From positions 14,230,688 through 14,294,687 of the forward strand of contig CM055191.1 in the NCBI GenBank assembly GCA_029224185.1: 64,000 bases of DNA, in the 5' to 3' direction. Shown piece by piece: positions 48,701 through 60,419 of the stretch. Made by a program: the position numbers and the translations under genes. Origin of the DNA: Karalla daura. Lineage: Eukaryota; Chordata; Actinopteri; Chaetodontiformes; Leiognathidae. The first letter of the stretch is position 1, and every line of letters starts with the position of its first letter. Under the pieces are notes generated by a model. That model did no database searches and was not told the origin of the DNA. It was given only the letters and a program-made list of their open reading frames with translations.

Positions 48701-50771
48701 ACTCCTGTGAGAGCAAACAACCTCATCACAACTACAGGACAATGAGCATCATCTATCACCCCCATGTGTTCAAAAAGAGCATCTACAACTTTGGTACTTA
48801 CCCAGTTTAGAGTCATGCATGACAGTTCATTGAAAACTCTAAATTGCCTCTACAGTAGATCTGGGTGTGAGAGTGAGTGGAGTGTGTTTCATCATTCATT
48901 GGGATCAACTTTACCTTTGATCCTCCTCGGGAGTGTTGGCAGACAACAATGACATGATCGTAGATTTCCCAGATCCCTGGAGACCAATGACGCCCACCAC
49001 CAACATGTCTGTCTGGTCTCTCAGATACTGCAACACACCACAACAACAACAACAACAACAACAAAAAGAATTCTTTAAAATAAGCTGCAGTGAAAACTTC
49101 ATCAATCACAATACTTTCATCAGCACAATGTTCCAGTAAACAGCTAAATTCTTTTTTTTTTTTAATCTCACCTCCATGGCACTGTCACACCAGTTCATCT
49201 GATCGTCCACAAGCTTGATGCTGTGCTTCATCTTCTCGGGTGGGAGGAGTTTGGACTGGCCAACCATGGCTGGAAGTTAAGTGAAAAGATAGTGACTGAG
49301 TGCATTAGCGCCGCCAATGCAAGAATGTCCTGGAAATGACACCCCGTTGGACCGTGGGCTTTCGCATGTGTGTGCGAAACATGTATATACATATGTTCAG
49401 GCTGACTGGAGACTCTCTCTGACCAGTAAGTGTGAGTGAATGGTGCGTTATTCTCTGAACTGGAGACCTGCCCAGCGTGTTTACGCTGCCTTGATCCCAA
49501 GGGGGGTAATTTTACAGGGCCGGAACATGCATGTCTCAACTGCAGGGACCCTCCCCACTTGGTCTTTTACAGGAACTTTTACCAAGTCCCTGCTCCAGAG
49601 CAGGTATTTCAGTCGAAACTGGTGCACAACAATTAAACCGCGAAGCTTGTGATGCCCCCAAGGAAGACACAACTGTCAGGAGGGCCAAGTGCCAGGAACA
49701 GTTCATGTTATGTTCCTCCTACCAGTATTTACCAGGAACTTGTGCAGTGGAAACGCACCTAATGTGAGCTGGAGATGGGTACAGCAGACCTCGGCAACAC
49801 TGTTATGAACAAAGCAATGATGGATGGAAGACTGGATGGATTGCATGCGAATGTGATGTCTCAAGGTGACCCAAATTAGTGGAGGAAAAAAATACATTTA
49901 TGAGGAAGTCTGCTGTAACTCACGATCTACAGCACTGCTTGATGCAGAAGCACTCATTCCTCTGTTTTGGATCTGGTACACGGGCTGGGTGGGTCGCTGC
50001 CCTTCTTTCTCCACCTTGGAGGATCCAGGGCCAGAGGGCTGAGCTGCCGCCTCTGGAGCGATCCCCGGCTTCCCCCCATCGTCCCTGGCTTTCATTAGCA
50101 TGATGGGCTTCTCCAGGACTGGAGCTCCACTTCCATGAGCACTCTGTGACGACTTGGCCTTGAAAAAGGTCCAACAACAGCACAAGTTAACGAATCACAC
50201 ATTCACATAAGACACACTTATTGTAATGAAGTGACCAGGTGCCTCTCTACATCACAATGAAAAGCTGTGCCTGCCATATTAAGTTACTCCAGAAGCAGTT
50301 TCCGGCAAGACTTCTTTTAAGGTGCAAAGACATGACGTGTGATTTCACACGCGACAGCAGGACTGATATACCCTTTCTGCAGGGGGCTTTGCGAGGATGA
50401 TGGGGGTCTTCTGAATGAGTGGGCCCGGGGGATCCTCGCTGCCATCCTGGACAGACACACAATGATGACTAAATACAGTGAAAGACTAAAAGTATAATAA
50501 ATAGCAATAAAACCCAAACATATTCCCTGCGGAAAGCTGTGCTGCCAATCAACTGCATATATAAATATGGCATACAACTTTCTGAATGTGTGTGTGTGTG
50601 TCTGTGTGTGAACGTGTGTGTTACCCTTCGTTCCCTAGGTTGATACTCTCTGTCTCGGCTGGGTCCGGACAGGTTTTGTCCGGGTGGTCCAGTGTCTCTG
50701 TCCACCCTGCGCCTCCTCCTCCTGCGGCCCTGGCCGTACATCCCGGGCTGACTGTGGCCGGACTCGGACAT
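45737..50771 (-). CDS. smg9: SMG9, subunit of the nonsense-mediated decay kinase complex
   Basis: Thirteen minus-strand exons sum to 505 residues (human about 520): 50771-50625, 50446-50372, 50158-49924, 49269-49172, 49027-48915, 48704-48593, 48453-48358, 48206-48121, 46775-46672, 46579-46472, 46256-46131, 46055-45917, 45815-45737. The start MSESGHSQPG, the QKTPIIL and EGQRPTQPVYQIQNRG segments, and the end TILTEKNWFHYAARIWDGV match SMG9. With SMG8 it regulates the SMG1 kinase that phosphorylates UPF1 in nonsense-mediated mRNA decay. A P-loop GLQGSGKS lies at 200-207 and starts the G-like fold. The N-terminal third is proline-rich and low in order. The intron between 48121 and 46775 holds a MITE, and the next start codon upstream belongs to a divergent zinc-finger gene. 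All splice phases agree and no disruption is seen. Confidence 0.96.
46870..47514. mobile_element. Harbinger-type MITE with TAA target duplication, in an SMG9 intron
   Basis: A 645-base element with terminal inverted repeats. The left end reads GGGCCTGATTTACTAA and the right end is its reverse complement TTAGTAAATCAGGCCC. It is flanked by TAA at 46867-46869 and 47515-47517, a three-base target duplication typical of PIF/Harbinger elements. No transposase frame is present, so it is non-autonomous. Family assignment rests on ends and target duplication only. Confidence 0.75.
47545..47578. repeat. Short GCATGT-type tandem repeat
   Basis: Alternating GCATGT and GCATAT units just beyond the MITE, in the same SMG9 intron. 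Confidence 0.7.
49030..49063. repeat. (CAA)n microsatellite beside an SMG9 acceptor
   Basis: A CAA run on the plus strand, TTG on the gene strand. It begins three bases upstream of the P-loop exon, so it takes the place of the usual polypyrimidine tract. Length variation here could affect splicing. Confidence 0.85.
49310..49760. repeat. Possible dispersed transposon fragment in an SMG9 intron
   Basis: Sequence with ccctgctccagagcagg and aggaacttttaccaagtc resembles non-autonomous DNA transposons of fish. I could not define clear ends. Repeat-library matching is needed. Confidence 0.3.
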
Positions 50772-51491
50772 CGTGGCTGCTCGCTGACGGCCACAACACA
50801 GCACCAACTGGTGTCAACGGTGGGGGCTGACAAAGAGGCGGCTAGTTTGGTTGCAAGGCTCGAAATCACCTCTGCTTCTCGCCCCGTAATCACGTTTGAA
50901 AGTATTTTGTCGCAGTCAAACCAAGATCTCGACTGCAGCCATATCGTCCACATGAAATGGTGCGTTTGTTCCTTTCTACGCTCTAGCCGTTATGGTAAAC
51001 CCGTGGAGCGGTTACTCGACATTACCGAGCAGGAAGTCGCTCCGCCCGGCTGATATGTCAGCATAAACAAATCAAAGGCACCTTGTTCGTCTCGTAAATT
51101 ATGTCGATGTGAAACATTGTGGACATATACGTGATTCCGCTACCGATAAAGAATGGTTATTGTTTGTCTTTAATGAGAGATACGTCATATTATCATTTGT
51201 AAGTGACTGAACAAATATTTTTTCTTACGCAATGAGGTCTTCTGAAGCAGTGTCGTCTTTACTCAGCCCACACACAGTAATCTCACAGAACAGCAAAGTT
51301 ATTGTTAAAGTTAAGAGGCGCTAGCAACACACAAATGTTTCAGAGCTTGGTGAGAGTTGTGATTTGTGTTAAATACTTCTACTACTAAAATAACAAAAAC
51401 AGCAAGAATAATCATGATAATAATAATAATAATGATTCTAATAATAATACATTTTAATATTTTTCAGACGCATTTAGTCAGTGTAGTGTCT
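50772..51491. promoter_or_regulatory. Shared intergenic region of divergent SMG9 and zinc-finger genes
   Basis: About 720 bases separate the two start codons, which face away from each other. The SMG9 side is GC-richer, as in a housekeeping promoter. An AAT microsatellite lies at about 51411-51440. A bidirectional promoter is likely by arrangement but no specific element was identified. Confidence 0.5.
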
Positions 51492-52639
51492 ATGTTCCGG
51501 CCCACGGCGGAAGTGGAGGATGTTGGTGTGGACGCCGTCAACAATCATGAAGGTATCTTCAAATGTGAATTCTGAAGATTTTCTCCCTGTTGCTTTCCCC
51601 TGTAACGTGCTCGTCTCGTCTCGTAACGGTATACTGGAGCGGCTCCTGGCACATCCGTGCAGTATCGTTTCCCAGACAGCACCAGTGATGTGGCTGAGTG
51701 TGATGCTAGCGGTATGACTGTGTTGAATGATCTGCACCGAGCATCGTTGTCTCAGTTCTGTGGCTTCAAACACTGTCGCTTCCGCAAGCAGAAGTTTCCA
51801 GCTCCCCCTCACTCGCTGTGGACGGAGGTAAAGTTAATTTCGTGGGGCCGACACGTGTCATCCTGTATGCCTCGATGAGAAGATGTCAACTTATTGTTTG
51901 GGGTGGGTGGGACTCAGTCGTACTCGCCCTGTCATTAGGTTAGCTTAACGCTGGCTGCTTAGCTCCAGAGTTAAGCACCAGCTACAAATGCTAAGCTACG
52001 CAGCAGATGCTAGGCTAAGATGCTAAGCTAACATGCTAAGCTACGTAGCAGATGCTAAACTAAGACATGTAGCATGACGGTGGTGCAACAGAGGGAGTCA
52101 GCAGTGAACCACAGCTGTTTTGATTCATCATGAAGATGCCGATTTACGAAACATGATGGCAATAGTTTTGATAGTTGAGATATTCTACTTAAAGGCATGA
52201 ATGGGACCCTTATATGGCACTCAGTCTGCTTCATTCATGGAAACTCATGATTTTTTGGCCTATTTAGAGTAGATGTAGAGAAGATTCAGAAAATGTCTGC
52301 CATTTTGGACTTGATAAAGTATACAGACAAATCAGCAAAGTTTGGTACAACAGAATATGGAGACAATGTAATTAATATATAATAGTATAAGGACATCATC
52401 TGAACAGTCTTGGGATTAAAGTGTTTTTGCTTTGCTTTATGTTTTTAAAACGTTGAATACATTTGCTTCACATTAAAGATCAGTTATAGGTATCGAGTCA
52501 TTTTGACATTCGATGTAATGCTTTTGACAGCCTTATTTGGGACCTTCTTTAAAGTTTATCTATCCTCTTCTTATATTTTCAGACCACCCAGAATTTGATG
52601 TTCTCAACTACATATGTTAGAAGACTCAAGCAGCGATGA
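51492..52639 (+). CDS. 5' exons of the zinc-finger gene
   Basis: Exon 1 (51492-51552, MFRPTAEVEDVG) and exon 2 (51676-51827, ending PPHSLWTE) join in frame and both have good splice sites. The third exon has an acceptor at 52581-52582, but in that frame it stops at 52637-52639 (ending RRLKQR). It does not run into the zinc-finger frame, which uses another phase. Exon 2 has a CGFKHCRFRKQKFP segment that looks like part of a zinc-binding unit. The two frames probably belong to one gene, separated by an indel, an assembly error or an exon I have not found. Confidence 0.5.
51945..52070. repeat. Imperfect tandem repeat based on ATGCTAAGCTA
   Basis: Units such as atgctaagctaac and gctacgtagcagatgctaa recur in this zinc-finger gene intron with a higher-order period of about 45 bases. 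Confidence 0.8.
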
Positions 52640-54341
52640 CCACTGGTGTACAACCAAACGATCAAAATGTTGGGAATGTGGCTGAAGATTTGGCAGGATA
52701 ACAAGCTTGAGGACACACCAAAAAAGCCACGGATCGAAAGCCACCTGTCACCTCCATGAGGTTACTTTCCAGTGCCTGACAATTCTCTCCACACACATGA
52801 ATAATGTGCAGGAGTTGAACAGGCATGCAGAACTGCACTCCGGGGGCTGGGTCAAATGCCAGAATAAGAACAGTAACAAATTTTCCTGTAACGAGGCATC
52901 ACAGGGAAGCACAGATCCTGTGCTGCGTGGCTGCATTTCAGGGTCAAGCTGTCAGAGGAGAACTAAGATGAAGCCTGACAGACCCGAGAACATGGTGGAG
53001 TATACCATGGGTGAGGACGATAAGGACGATGAGATGGAAAGTGAAAACACAGACGATTCAACCTCTGAGTCGGATGACGAGGACGAGAAGGATCCCGATG
53101 ATGCAGAATCGGACTCAAACTCAACTTCAACAGATTGTTCCAGCGACTCCTCCAACAGTCCGCAATCTAGAAACACTGCCACAGTCTCACACAATGCCCA
53201 TACTTCAATGTGTGCTGCGTGTGGTCGAGGGCCCTTCAGGTTGATGAAGCTCCATCTGCTGCATTGTAGCGGTGTAAAGGTGAAGTACCAATGTTCCCTG
53301 TGTAAGGAGCTCTTTCCGACCGAAAAGTCTCTTCATGAACATTACATGCCTTTGTATTCTTGTCACATCTGCGGCCAGGTTTTCTCTCATGAGAACGCAT
53401 ACCGTCACCACCCGTGTCCAAAACATGGCAAATCACCTCTGGTCCTCTTTTGTGCCGAGTTGATGCCACACGCGTGTAACATATGCAAATCTTTTTTCAC
53501 AACAGAGAAAACGTTGCTCAGTCACATCGCCCGAGTTCACGCGTCTGTGGTCAGCACCAAAGTTTGCATCATCACCAGTCCGTCAGGGTTGTCCAGTAAA
53601 AAGGTCTCCACAGCGAACCAGGTCGTCCTGAGTCCAAATGTGGTCAGCCACGTCAGCAACGGGAGGCTCGGTTTTGACCAAACGGCAACGCAACCTCCCG
53701 CCGAGTCACCCGCTGCACCCGTCAAACTAGAGGAGGAGGACTCCCCGGCCGAGCCGACCACCCAGCCCTCTGGGCGTCTCTCTGCACCTTCGTTAGACCC
53801 TGCTCCCGACACGACGGACACAACTCAGTCTGCTGTCAACTCGCCGCCCAACTCGCCGCCCACGCCCACTATTCTCGCCTTGTTTAAGCACGACAGCCAG
53901 GAGGTGGCGCTGATGAAGCGCATGAACACGGGCTGGCGCGCCAAGGCCTCCTACCCCTGCAGGCAGTGCGGCGCCGTCCTGCGGCAGCCCTCCCTCATCA
54001 TCTCCCACCGCTACCTCCACCGAGGCCGGCGCTCGCACCACTGCCAGTGTGGCCGAGCTTTCAAGCACCGGCTGCACCTCCTGCGACACTGCATTCAACA
54101 CGCGGAGACCGTGAGCTACATCTGTGTCAGCTGCGGCGAGACTTTCACCGGGGCGAAGCTCCTCGCCAGGCACATGAGAGGCAAGCCGCAGAAAAAGTGG
54201 AGCAAGAGTGGAGTTAGGAAAAAGTGCAGAATGCCATTTACATGCGACTGTGGACGGCTCTTCATACGACCTTCAGCTTACATCTGGCATCAGCTTCAAA
54301 ACAGGACACAGTTTAAACGACTGAAGAAGGGTGTGAAATGA
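52614..54341 (+). CDS. C2H2 zinc-finger protein with an in-frame TGA in the first finger
   Basis: From an ATG at 52614 the frame reads MLEDSSSDDHW, then KCWECG, then TGA at 52683-52685, then RFGRITSLRTHQKSH. The stop falls inside an otherwise good C2H2 finger (C-x2-C ... H-x3-H). After it the frame is open for over 550 codons to 54341. It has an acidic, Ser-rich region (about 53000-53160), a central set of fingers (CSLCKELF, CHICGQVF, CNICKSFF), a proline-rich linker and a C-terminal set (CRQCGAVL, CQCGRAF, CVSCGETF, CDCGRLF). It is likely a nuclear DNA-binding regulator. I do not recognise a specific orthologue; human 19q13.31 also has zinc-finger genes near SMG9. Translation might start at a later ATG such as 52797 or 52971. 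The 3' half is much richer in GC than its surroundings. Confidence 0.7.
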
Positions 54342-55906
54342 CAAGGTGCTGACGGGTCTCTGGTTTATTCGTGGGTTGTGCACAGGACTTAAAAACGAGG
54401 TTTTCAGTAGGAGGCATCCCTCTCTCTGCATCTCACCTGACTGTCAAAATTATTTTTATTTTGTTGAGTGGCAGAATCAAAGAATAAACACAAATTCTTT
54501 TTTAATTATATTTAATTGTAATTACATCCTGGATGGTTGTTAACATGTTGTCACTGTGTGCAAATGTTTGAGAGTAAACAGGGCTAGAACAAGTTTTGCA
54601 AATGTTCATTTGCCAACATACAAATGAGCGACTTACTTTTTCCATCTTCTTTCAATCGATCCAGGCCAAACGTGCCAGTACTCCAGTTTATCCGCCAGAG
54701 AGAGAGAGTTCGTCCAGTTTCGTTATTTTATTTCTCACAAAGTGCTGAACAGCGAGATTTGTATGGAAGATCGAGTCCACTTGTTTTCTGTGATTTACAT
54801 TCATTTTCATTACAGCTGATTCAAGATTTGGGCTCCTGTACAATTTATAGAAGCCTTGAGAAAAACAGCATGACTTTTTTTTTAATATAGTCATTATATA
54901 ATTTCAAAAAATTTAACGTCTCCATTTTACTTTGTCCACAAGATGGAGCTGTTCAGTTGCTGAAAGATGGCATCACAGGGCAGCTTTTGCTTAAGTTTCA
55001 CCGTTGGAGCAGGTGTAAACTGCTGAGTCCTTCCTTACATGTCCACAGTAATACAAGAATCAAGTTCAGTTCATCCCCATAAAATCCCACGGATTTGAAT
55101 CATGAAATAAAGATTTCTCCTTGCCTAGAAAAGTGAAGCTTTTTTTCCCCCATTTGAAACTTCATTAAACTTCTTTTCGCTTAAAAATCCCGTTATGATT
55201 TTGTTAGATGTGCAAGCAAGAAGCAGAACAATGAAAATGCACAATAAACCTGTTGTAAAGCAATAACCGCCCTAACTGTTGAAATGCCTGCCGAGCTCGT
55301 TTACAACATCGATGCGAAAATATAGAAACATTGCATGAAGTTTGAAAATAAAATTACAATGTACAAATATAAAACATATTCCACAGGAACAAGGCAGTGA
55401 CAGTGAGTACGTCAAATAAAACTTACACAAGCGCACTTAAATTAGGAAGCCCTGGACTAATCTTTGACAGTGTGGTTTGCAAGGATCTCCACAGTCCTTG
55501 TTTGAGATAGTTTTCTTGTGCCCCCTCGTTAACGTCACTGCGGAAAACACGCCAGTTTCCTTTGTGTAAGTTTGCAGCTATAAGTCGCTGTGCAGTGCAC
55601 TTAGCACAACCACAGGATGAGATCTTATGTAGCTATACCGGTTCCCCCGAGTAGGTCAGCATGATCAAAATCTGAAGCAGCTCTGGGAGGAGACAGTTTA
55701 CCATCTCGCTTTCAACCTCACATGATGAAACCACTGAAGATGTTTAGCCGTCTTTCGCAGTTGCAGCTGCACTCCACGCAGCCATGTCACCTGCAGGAAA
55801 AACAACCAAGAAGACGATTTCCTGTAGTAGTTGTGTCTCAGATCTGGCAAGCATGCAGCAGCTCTCACAGCGCTGCACGCTGTTGCTGAGAACTGTGGGT
55901 AAATGG
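54342..55906. other. Convergent 3' UTRs of the zinc-finger gene and KCNN4
   Basis: A plus-strand AATAAA near 54482 fits the zinc-finger transcript. On the minus strand an acceptor near 55793 could make a final, non-coding KCNN4 exon. No additional coding exon was found. Confidence 0.5.
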
Positions 55907-58900
55907 TTACCTGATCTCTGGGTTGCGGTGTTGAAAGACGTGCGACAACATCTCAGAGGTTTGCTGGAAGCAGCGACTTAACTCGTCCAGCTTCTGTTCC
56001 ATGGAGAGGATTCGCTGCTCCAGCTTCCGATACGAGTTATTCCAATTCGAACTGAGGTCACACATGATCATCTGCATCTGGTGAATGCAAAACAAATCCA
56101 AATGTGTTAGCATTTTTGAGGAGAGGGGGAAAAAAAACACTGTGGGGTCAAACTGAAATGTTGCCGGAATCCTTGCAGACGTGAAGTGTATCTCGGGCGA
56201 GCGATGTCTTGGTCTGTCTGGCATCCTGTCACTCTGTGCACATGTGGCGATTTCGAGCCAACTCGCTGTGGCAAGAGTCGAAGCTGCTCCACTGCTGCCA
56301 ACTTAAGAATTGTGCGGCTACATTTTTCAGCCTCTTTAGCAACTCGATTTTCACAAAGAGGCCAACAGCAACAAATGTGGTGACTCTTAATCCTTTCTGC
56401 TTTCTGTGGCCATGGCTCAGCTGTGTTTAAAGGAGAGCAGCATGTTCGGCTTACAGACTGATTGCAAAGTGACCGTAAGGATGGTTTGCTTTTGACATAT
56501 AACCAAGCGGTTACACTTGCAGTGTGGAAAACTTAGTCTCGTTTTCCATATAAATCAATCAAGAACGTGCATTTTAAAGCGCATAAATTACATATTAGAC
56601 CCTCTCTGTGGGTAACATCTTTATACATTGGGTTTATTCCGCATGGAAAACTCATCTGGGTCTGTGAGTGAATTCCTGACACAAATGAACTTGCGAGACA
56701 TTTTATGGAGATTTTGTAACAAGCACTGAATGTGTCTGAACACAGCATGATAAACAGCAGCCTGTAAAATAACATGTAAGTATGTGCAAGCATTGGGTGT
56801 TTTTCTTGGGTTTTTTGCCGTCTCTAGTCTTTCCAAAGAAAACAGTCGCTCACCTTAGGGAGGTCCACCATCTCACTCACATAATCTCTCAGTTTTCTTT
56901 GTTCAAGGCGTAAATGCCGAAATCTGTACAGGGAGAAAAAAAAAAGTTTGATAGATCTCAGTTATGTGCAGGAATTTTGATTACACCGTTGGAGGGAAGA
57001 GGAATTTCATGCGACACCACTTCCTAAATTAGTTAGCTACTTGCCCCTGAATGCTTAAAGAACTGCGTATCTGAGGAGAAAGCACCCAGTCCTTGAATAC
57101 ATGGAGCAGTCTGGCAATTAGGCGTGTTGATTTGTGAAATAGTACACTGATAACTACACAAACCAAACAGCCAAGCAGGAAGTTTGTATATCAATACTGC
57201 AGTCATACCACTAGTCTCCATACACATTACAACATGATGGAGTGAAAGACTTTCCCCCACTTTCCCCTCCCCCTTTCCACATTTATTAATAGTGACACTG
57301 TATAGTAGAAAGCAGGAAGCACAGCCCTTCCACTCATGCTAACACGCACATGCTCACACACACACACACACACACAAATAATCCTGTTGTCAGGATAATG
57401 AACCAAACAATCACACTTGTGGACTTTTCTGTCTTGTGTAATCTTCTTGTTGTTTGAGGGGGAGTGCAGAGCCAACAACAAGAGGACAACTCAAATGGAA
57501 AATGTAATGGCTTCCACGTTCTTCTTTTCCCTTGTTGGATGTCTCAAAATAATATGTGTTTTGTATTACAGTCACATCATACTCCAAAGAATAAAAAATA
57601 CAAATCTATTAAGGAGGAGCCTTGTTCACACGTGCTCTTCCCACATGAAAGAGGAAAGAAGTCTAATTAGCAATCTAAATTATCCATTAAAAGATTTGGC
57701 TCTGTGGTTTCACATGTTGACACAAAGTTAATGGCCCGCAAAATACACACGCAACGTCCTCAAACCCCCACCCACTTACATCTCTCACCCAGACACAAAC
57801 ATGGCCACGCAGACATCCCGCTTGAAGGTGTCACATCGTGACAGAGTAACTCACACTCTGATGGCTTCCAGAAGAGACTTCTGGTGTCTTCGGTGCTCGC
57901 TGCGGTTGCCCGCTGCTGTGCGGTGTAGAAGCCAACACTCCCTCAGCACATTGGCAGCGGCGTGGCGAATCTGGTGGAGAGGCAAGAATCGTTTGAGGTC
58001 CTGCGAGCTGACGCGCCACAGCAAGACCATCAAGATAAAGTCAAACAATTTTTTTTTTTTTTTTACGATTTACTGCCAAAAACACACACTTATCATATTT
58101 TTTTAAGGTTGATGTCAGTCATTTCAGTACAGGAAGCGTGAGTTGAGCCAGCTGATTGAATCCAGATAGCATTTCCTGTTTGACTATTTTGCTCTGATTT
58201 CAGATTAAGCCAAACTTTGAAAGTCTTATTTTCAGACAGATGCTTATGCACATGGACTGGAAGGACAGGCCACACACACTGGAAGTGGTGTTTGGATACT
58301 GACGGATTTCAACAGTGTCACCTTTTTGCACTTTTGGCTCTTTGATTCTATTCATGTCTGTTTGTCTTCCTGAACAAACCACTGTAAGTGTCCTGTGGTG
58401 ATGTCACTCTGGCCCTGTTGTGAGGGTTATTAATAGAGGCTGTCAGCGTCTGCATCCAGATGTCTTCCCTTGTTCCCATCAGAGTAAATCTGGGCTGCAC
58501 CAGATAGCTCGTAGGAATGCAAGCGCACACACAACAACACATACACACAACGCCAAGCAAGGCGTTAAGATGCACCTCGCAACAGGATGCAGCCACCGGG
58601 AGAAAGGAAATGGTTGTATCCTCCAAAACAGTGTACCTACTGCAGGCAGAACTCGCCTTACTGTTTGCCGATGTTAGGCTGTGGTGGTGTCCACAATCCA
58701 ACAACAGAACTCTAAATGAGCAGACATGTTCCTGACAGTCTAAACTTAATGGCAATTTATAATTTGAAACCTCTGTTGATAATCCCGTTAACCGGGGCCA
58801 AGTCTGCAAACAGAAGAGGTCTTCCACAAGTCACCTCCTCACACCCTCACAAACACACACGTAAGCTCAACCGGTTTCCTGCCCGTGGCAGCGCCGTCCT

Positions 58901-60371
58901 GGACTGACACATGTTTCTTTCCTGACAGAGATCAGATGACTTCCTCTGTTTGACGCCTTGAAAATGCTATAAAGGGTTTTGCAGACCTCATCTCCCTCCT
59001 TTTCACCCACGCTGACCCATCCTCTTGTGTCACTTTTTTGAGGGAAAAAATTAGAATAAGACACGCAAAAAAATGTAAAAACATGCACGCAACATGGAAA
59101 GTAGTAAACAGAGGTCAATTAACTGTTAACCATCCATCCATCCAGTATCCCATTGTCGCGGGGCTCTGTTATTGCATATTTCCAGCACACAATTGGCAAA
59201 GGCAGAGGTTAGACCCTGGACAGGTCTCCAGTCCATCACATGGCACACACACATCATTCACTCTCACACTTAGACCAAGAAGCAATTTAGAGTCTTCAAT
59301 CAACCTTAACATGTATGTTTTTGGACTGTGGGAAGAAACCACTGTACCCCAGAAAGGCCCCCGGCTGACCATTACTCAAACCAGGGTTAGGAACCATAGA
59401 AAATAAAACCCAAACCTTGAATCACACCTTCCATTAATATCTTAATGCAGATTTATTTCTTTTTGTCTGGGTCGGCACAAGAGCCAGTGATGTACTTATT
59501 TATGACACTGCACTGTAAATAAAGTTAACAGTTGCTTATCTGATCTCTGCTGAGCTGCTCATGGATTGATGGTTCCTGGTAATAGACTCGTAATGAGTAT
59601 TGTCATTAAAGTCTCCTTTAAAAATTGCTTTATGGTGGTCCTTAAATAAGCAGGCAGAAGTTTACATCTGGACCCCTCAATACCAACATATTTTACATAA
59701 CTGCCAAGCAAAGCATATCATTTCCAAAGCAAACCAAAGAGGGTTTTTTTTTTTAGTTATGTTATTGTTGTCTACCGCTGCAGCCCAGGCTTTTCCAATC
59801 TTTCTGCACTTACAGCCGCATTACCACGCAATGTTCCAGTGACTTTGACAACGATAAACACAGACACAGTGTTCGCTGTGATGGATTACCACAGTAAAAC
59901 AAGTTTCAGGTTTCTGGGAGCTGATTTTTAGACAAAAATTACAGGAAAGGTACATCTTAAACATCTGAAGCATTAGAGCACCTTCAGAAGCAGCAATAGC
60001 TGCAATTTTAAGTACTTGTGATTCATCACAAATGTGCTAAGGAGTGGCAAAAGTGATAGAGAAGCAAAGGAGTATGGAACCACTAAAACTGCAAGTGGAA
60101 ATAACTACATCCCAAAGTCATGATTTTTAATCTGTGTGTTACAAATCACAAATCAGTCAACTGAAAATTCATTATCTTCTTGTATTCCAGCATGGTTGCT
60201 ATGATTACACTATGAACATTATAATCAGGAGTAATTGACTTTGCTCTTACCCTTTTAGCGATCTGGATGTCCATCATGAAGAAGTGCACATGCTTCTCTC
60301 CTTTGTTCAGCTCCAGCGTCTTTGCAACGACTGCAACCAGCATGGCAGTGCAGGCTACACCCTAGCACCCA

Positions 60372-60419
<48 letters not shown>

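Noticed and set aside
52707..54341. Zinc-finger frame starting at 52707
   Set aside because: The codon there is TTG inside a zinc finger, not a credible eukaryotic start. An ATG at 52614 lies in the same frame but is followed by TGA.
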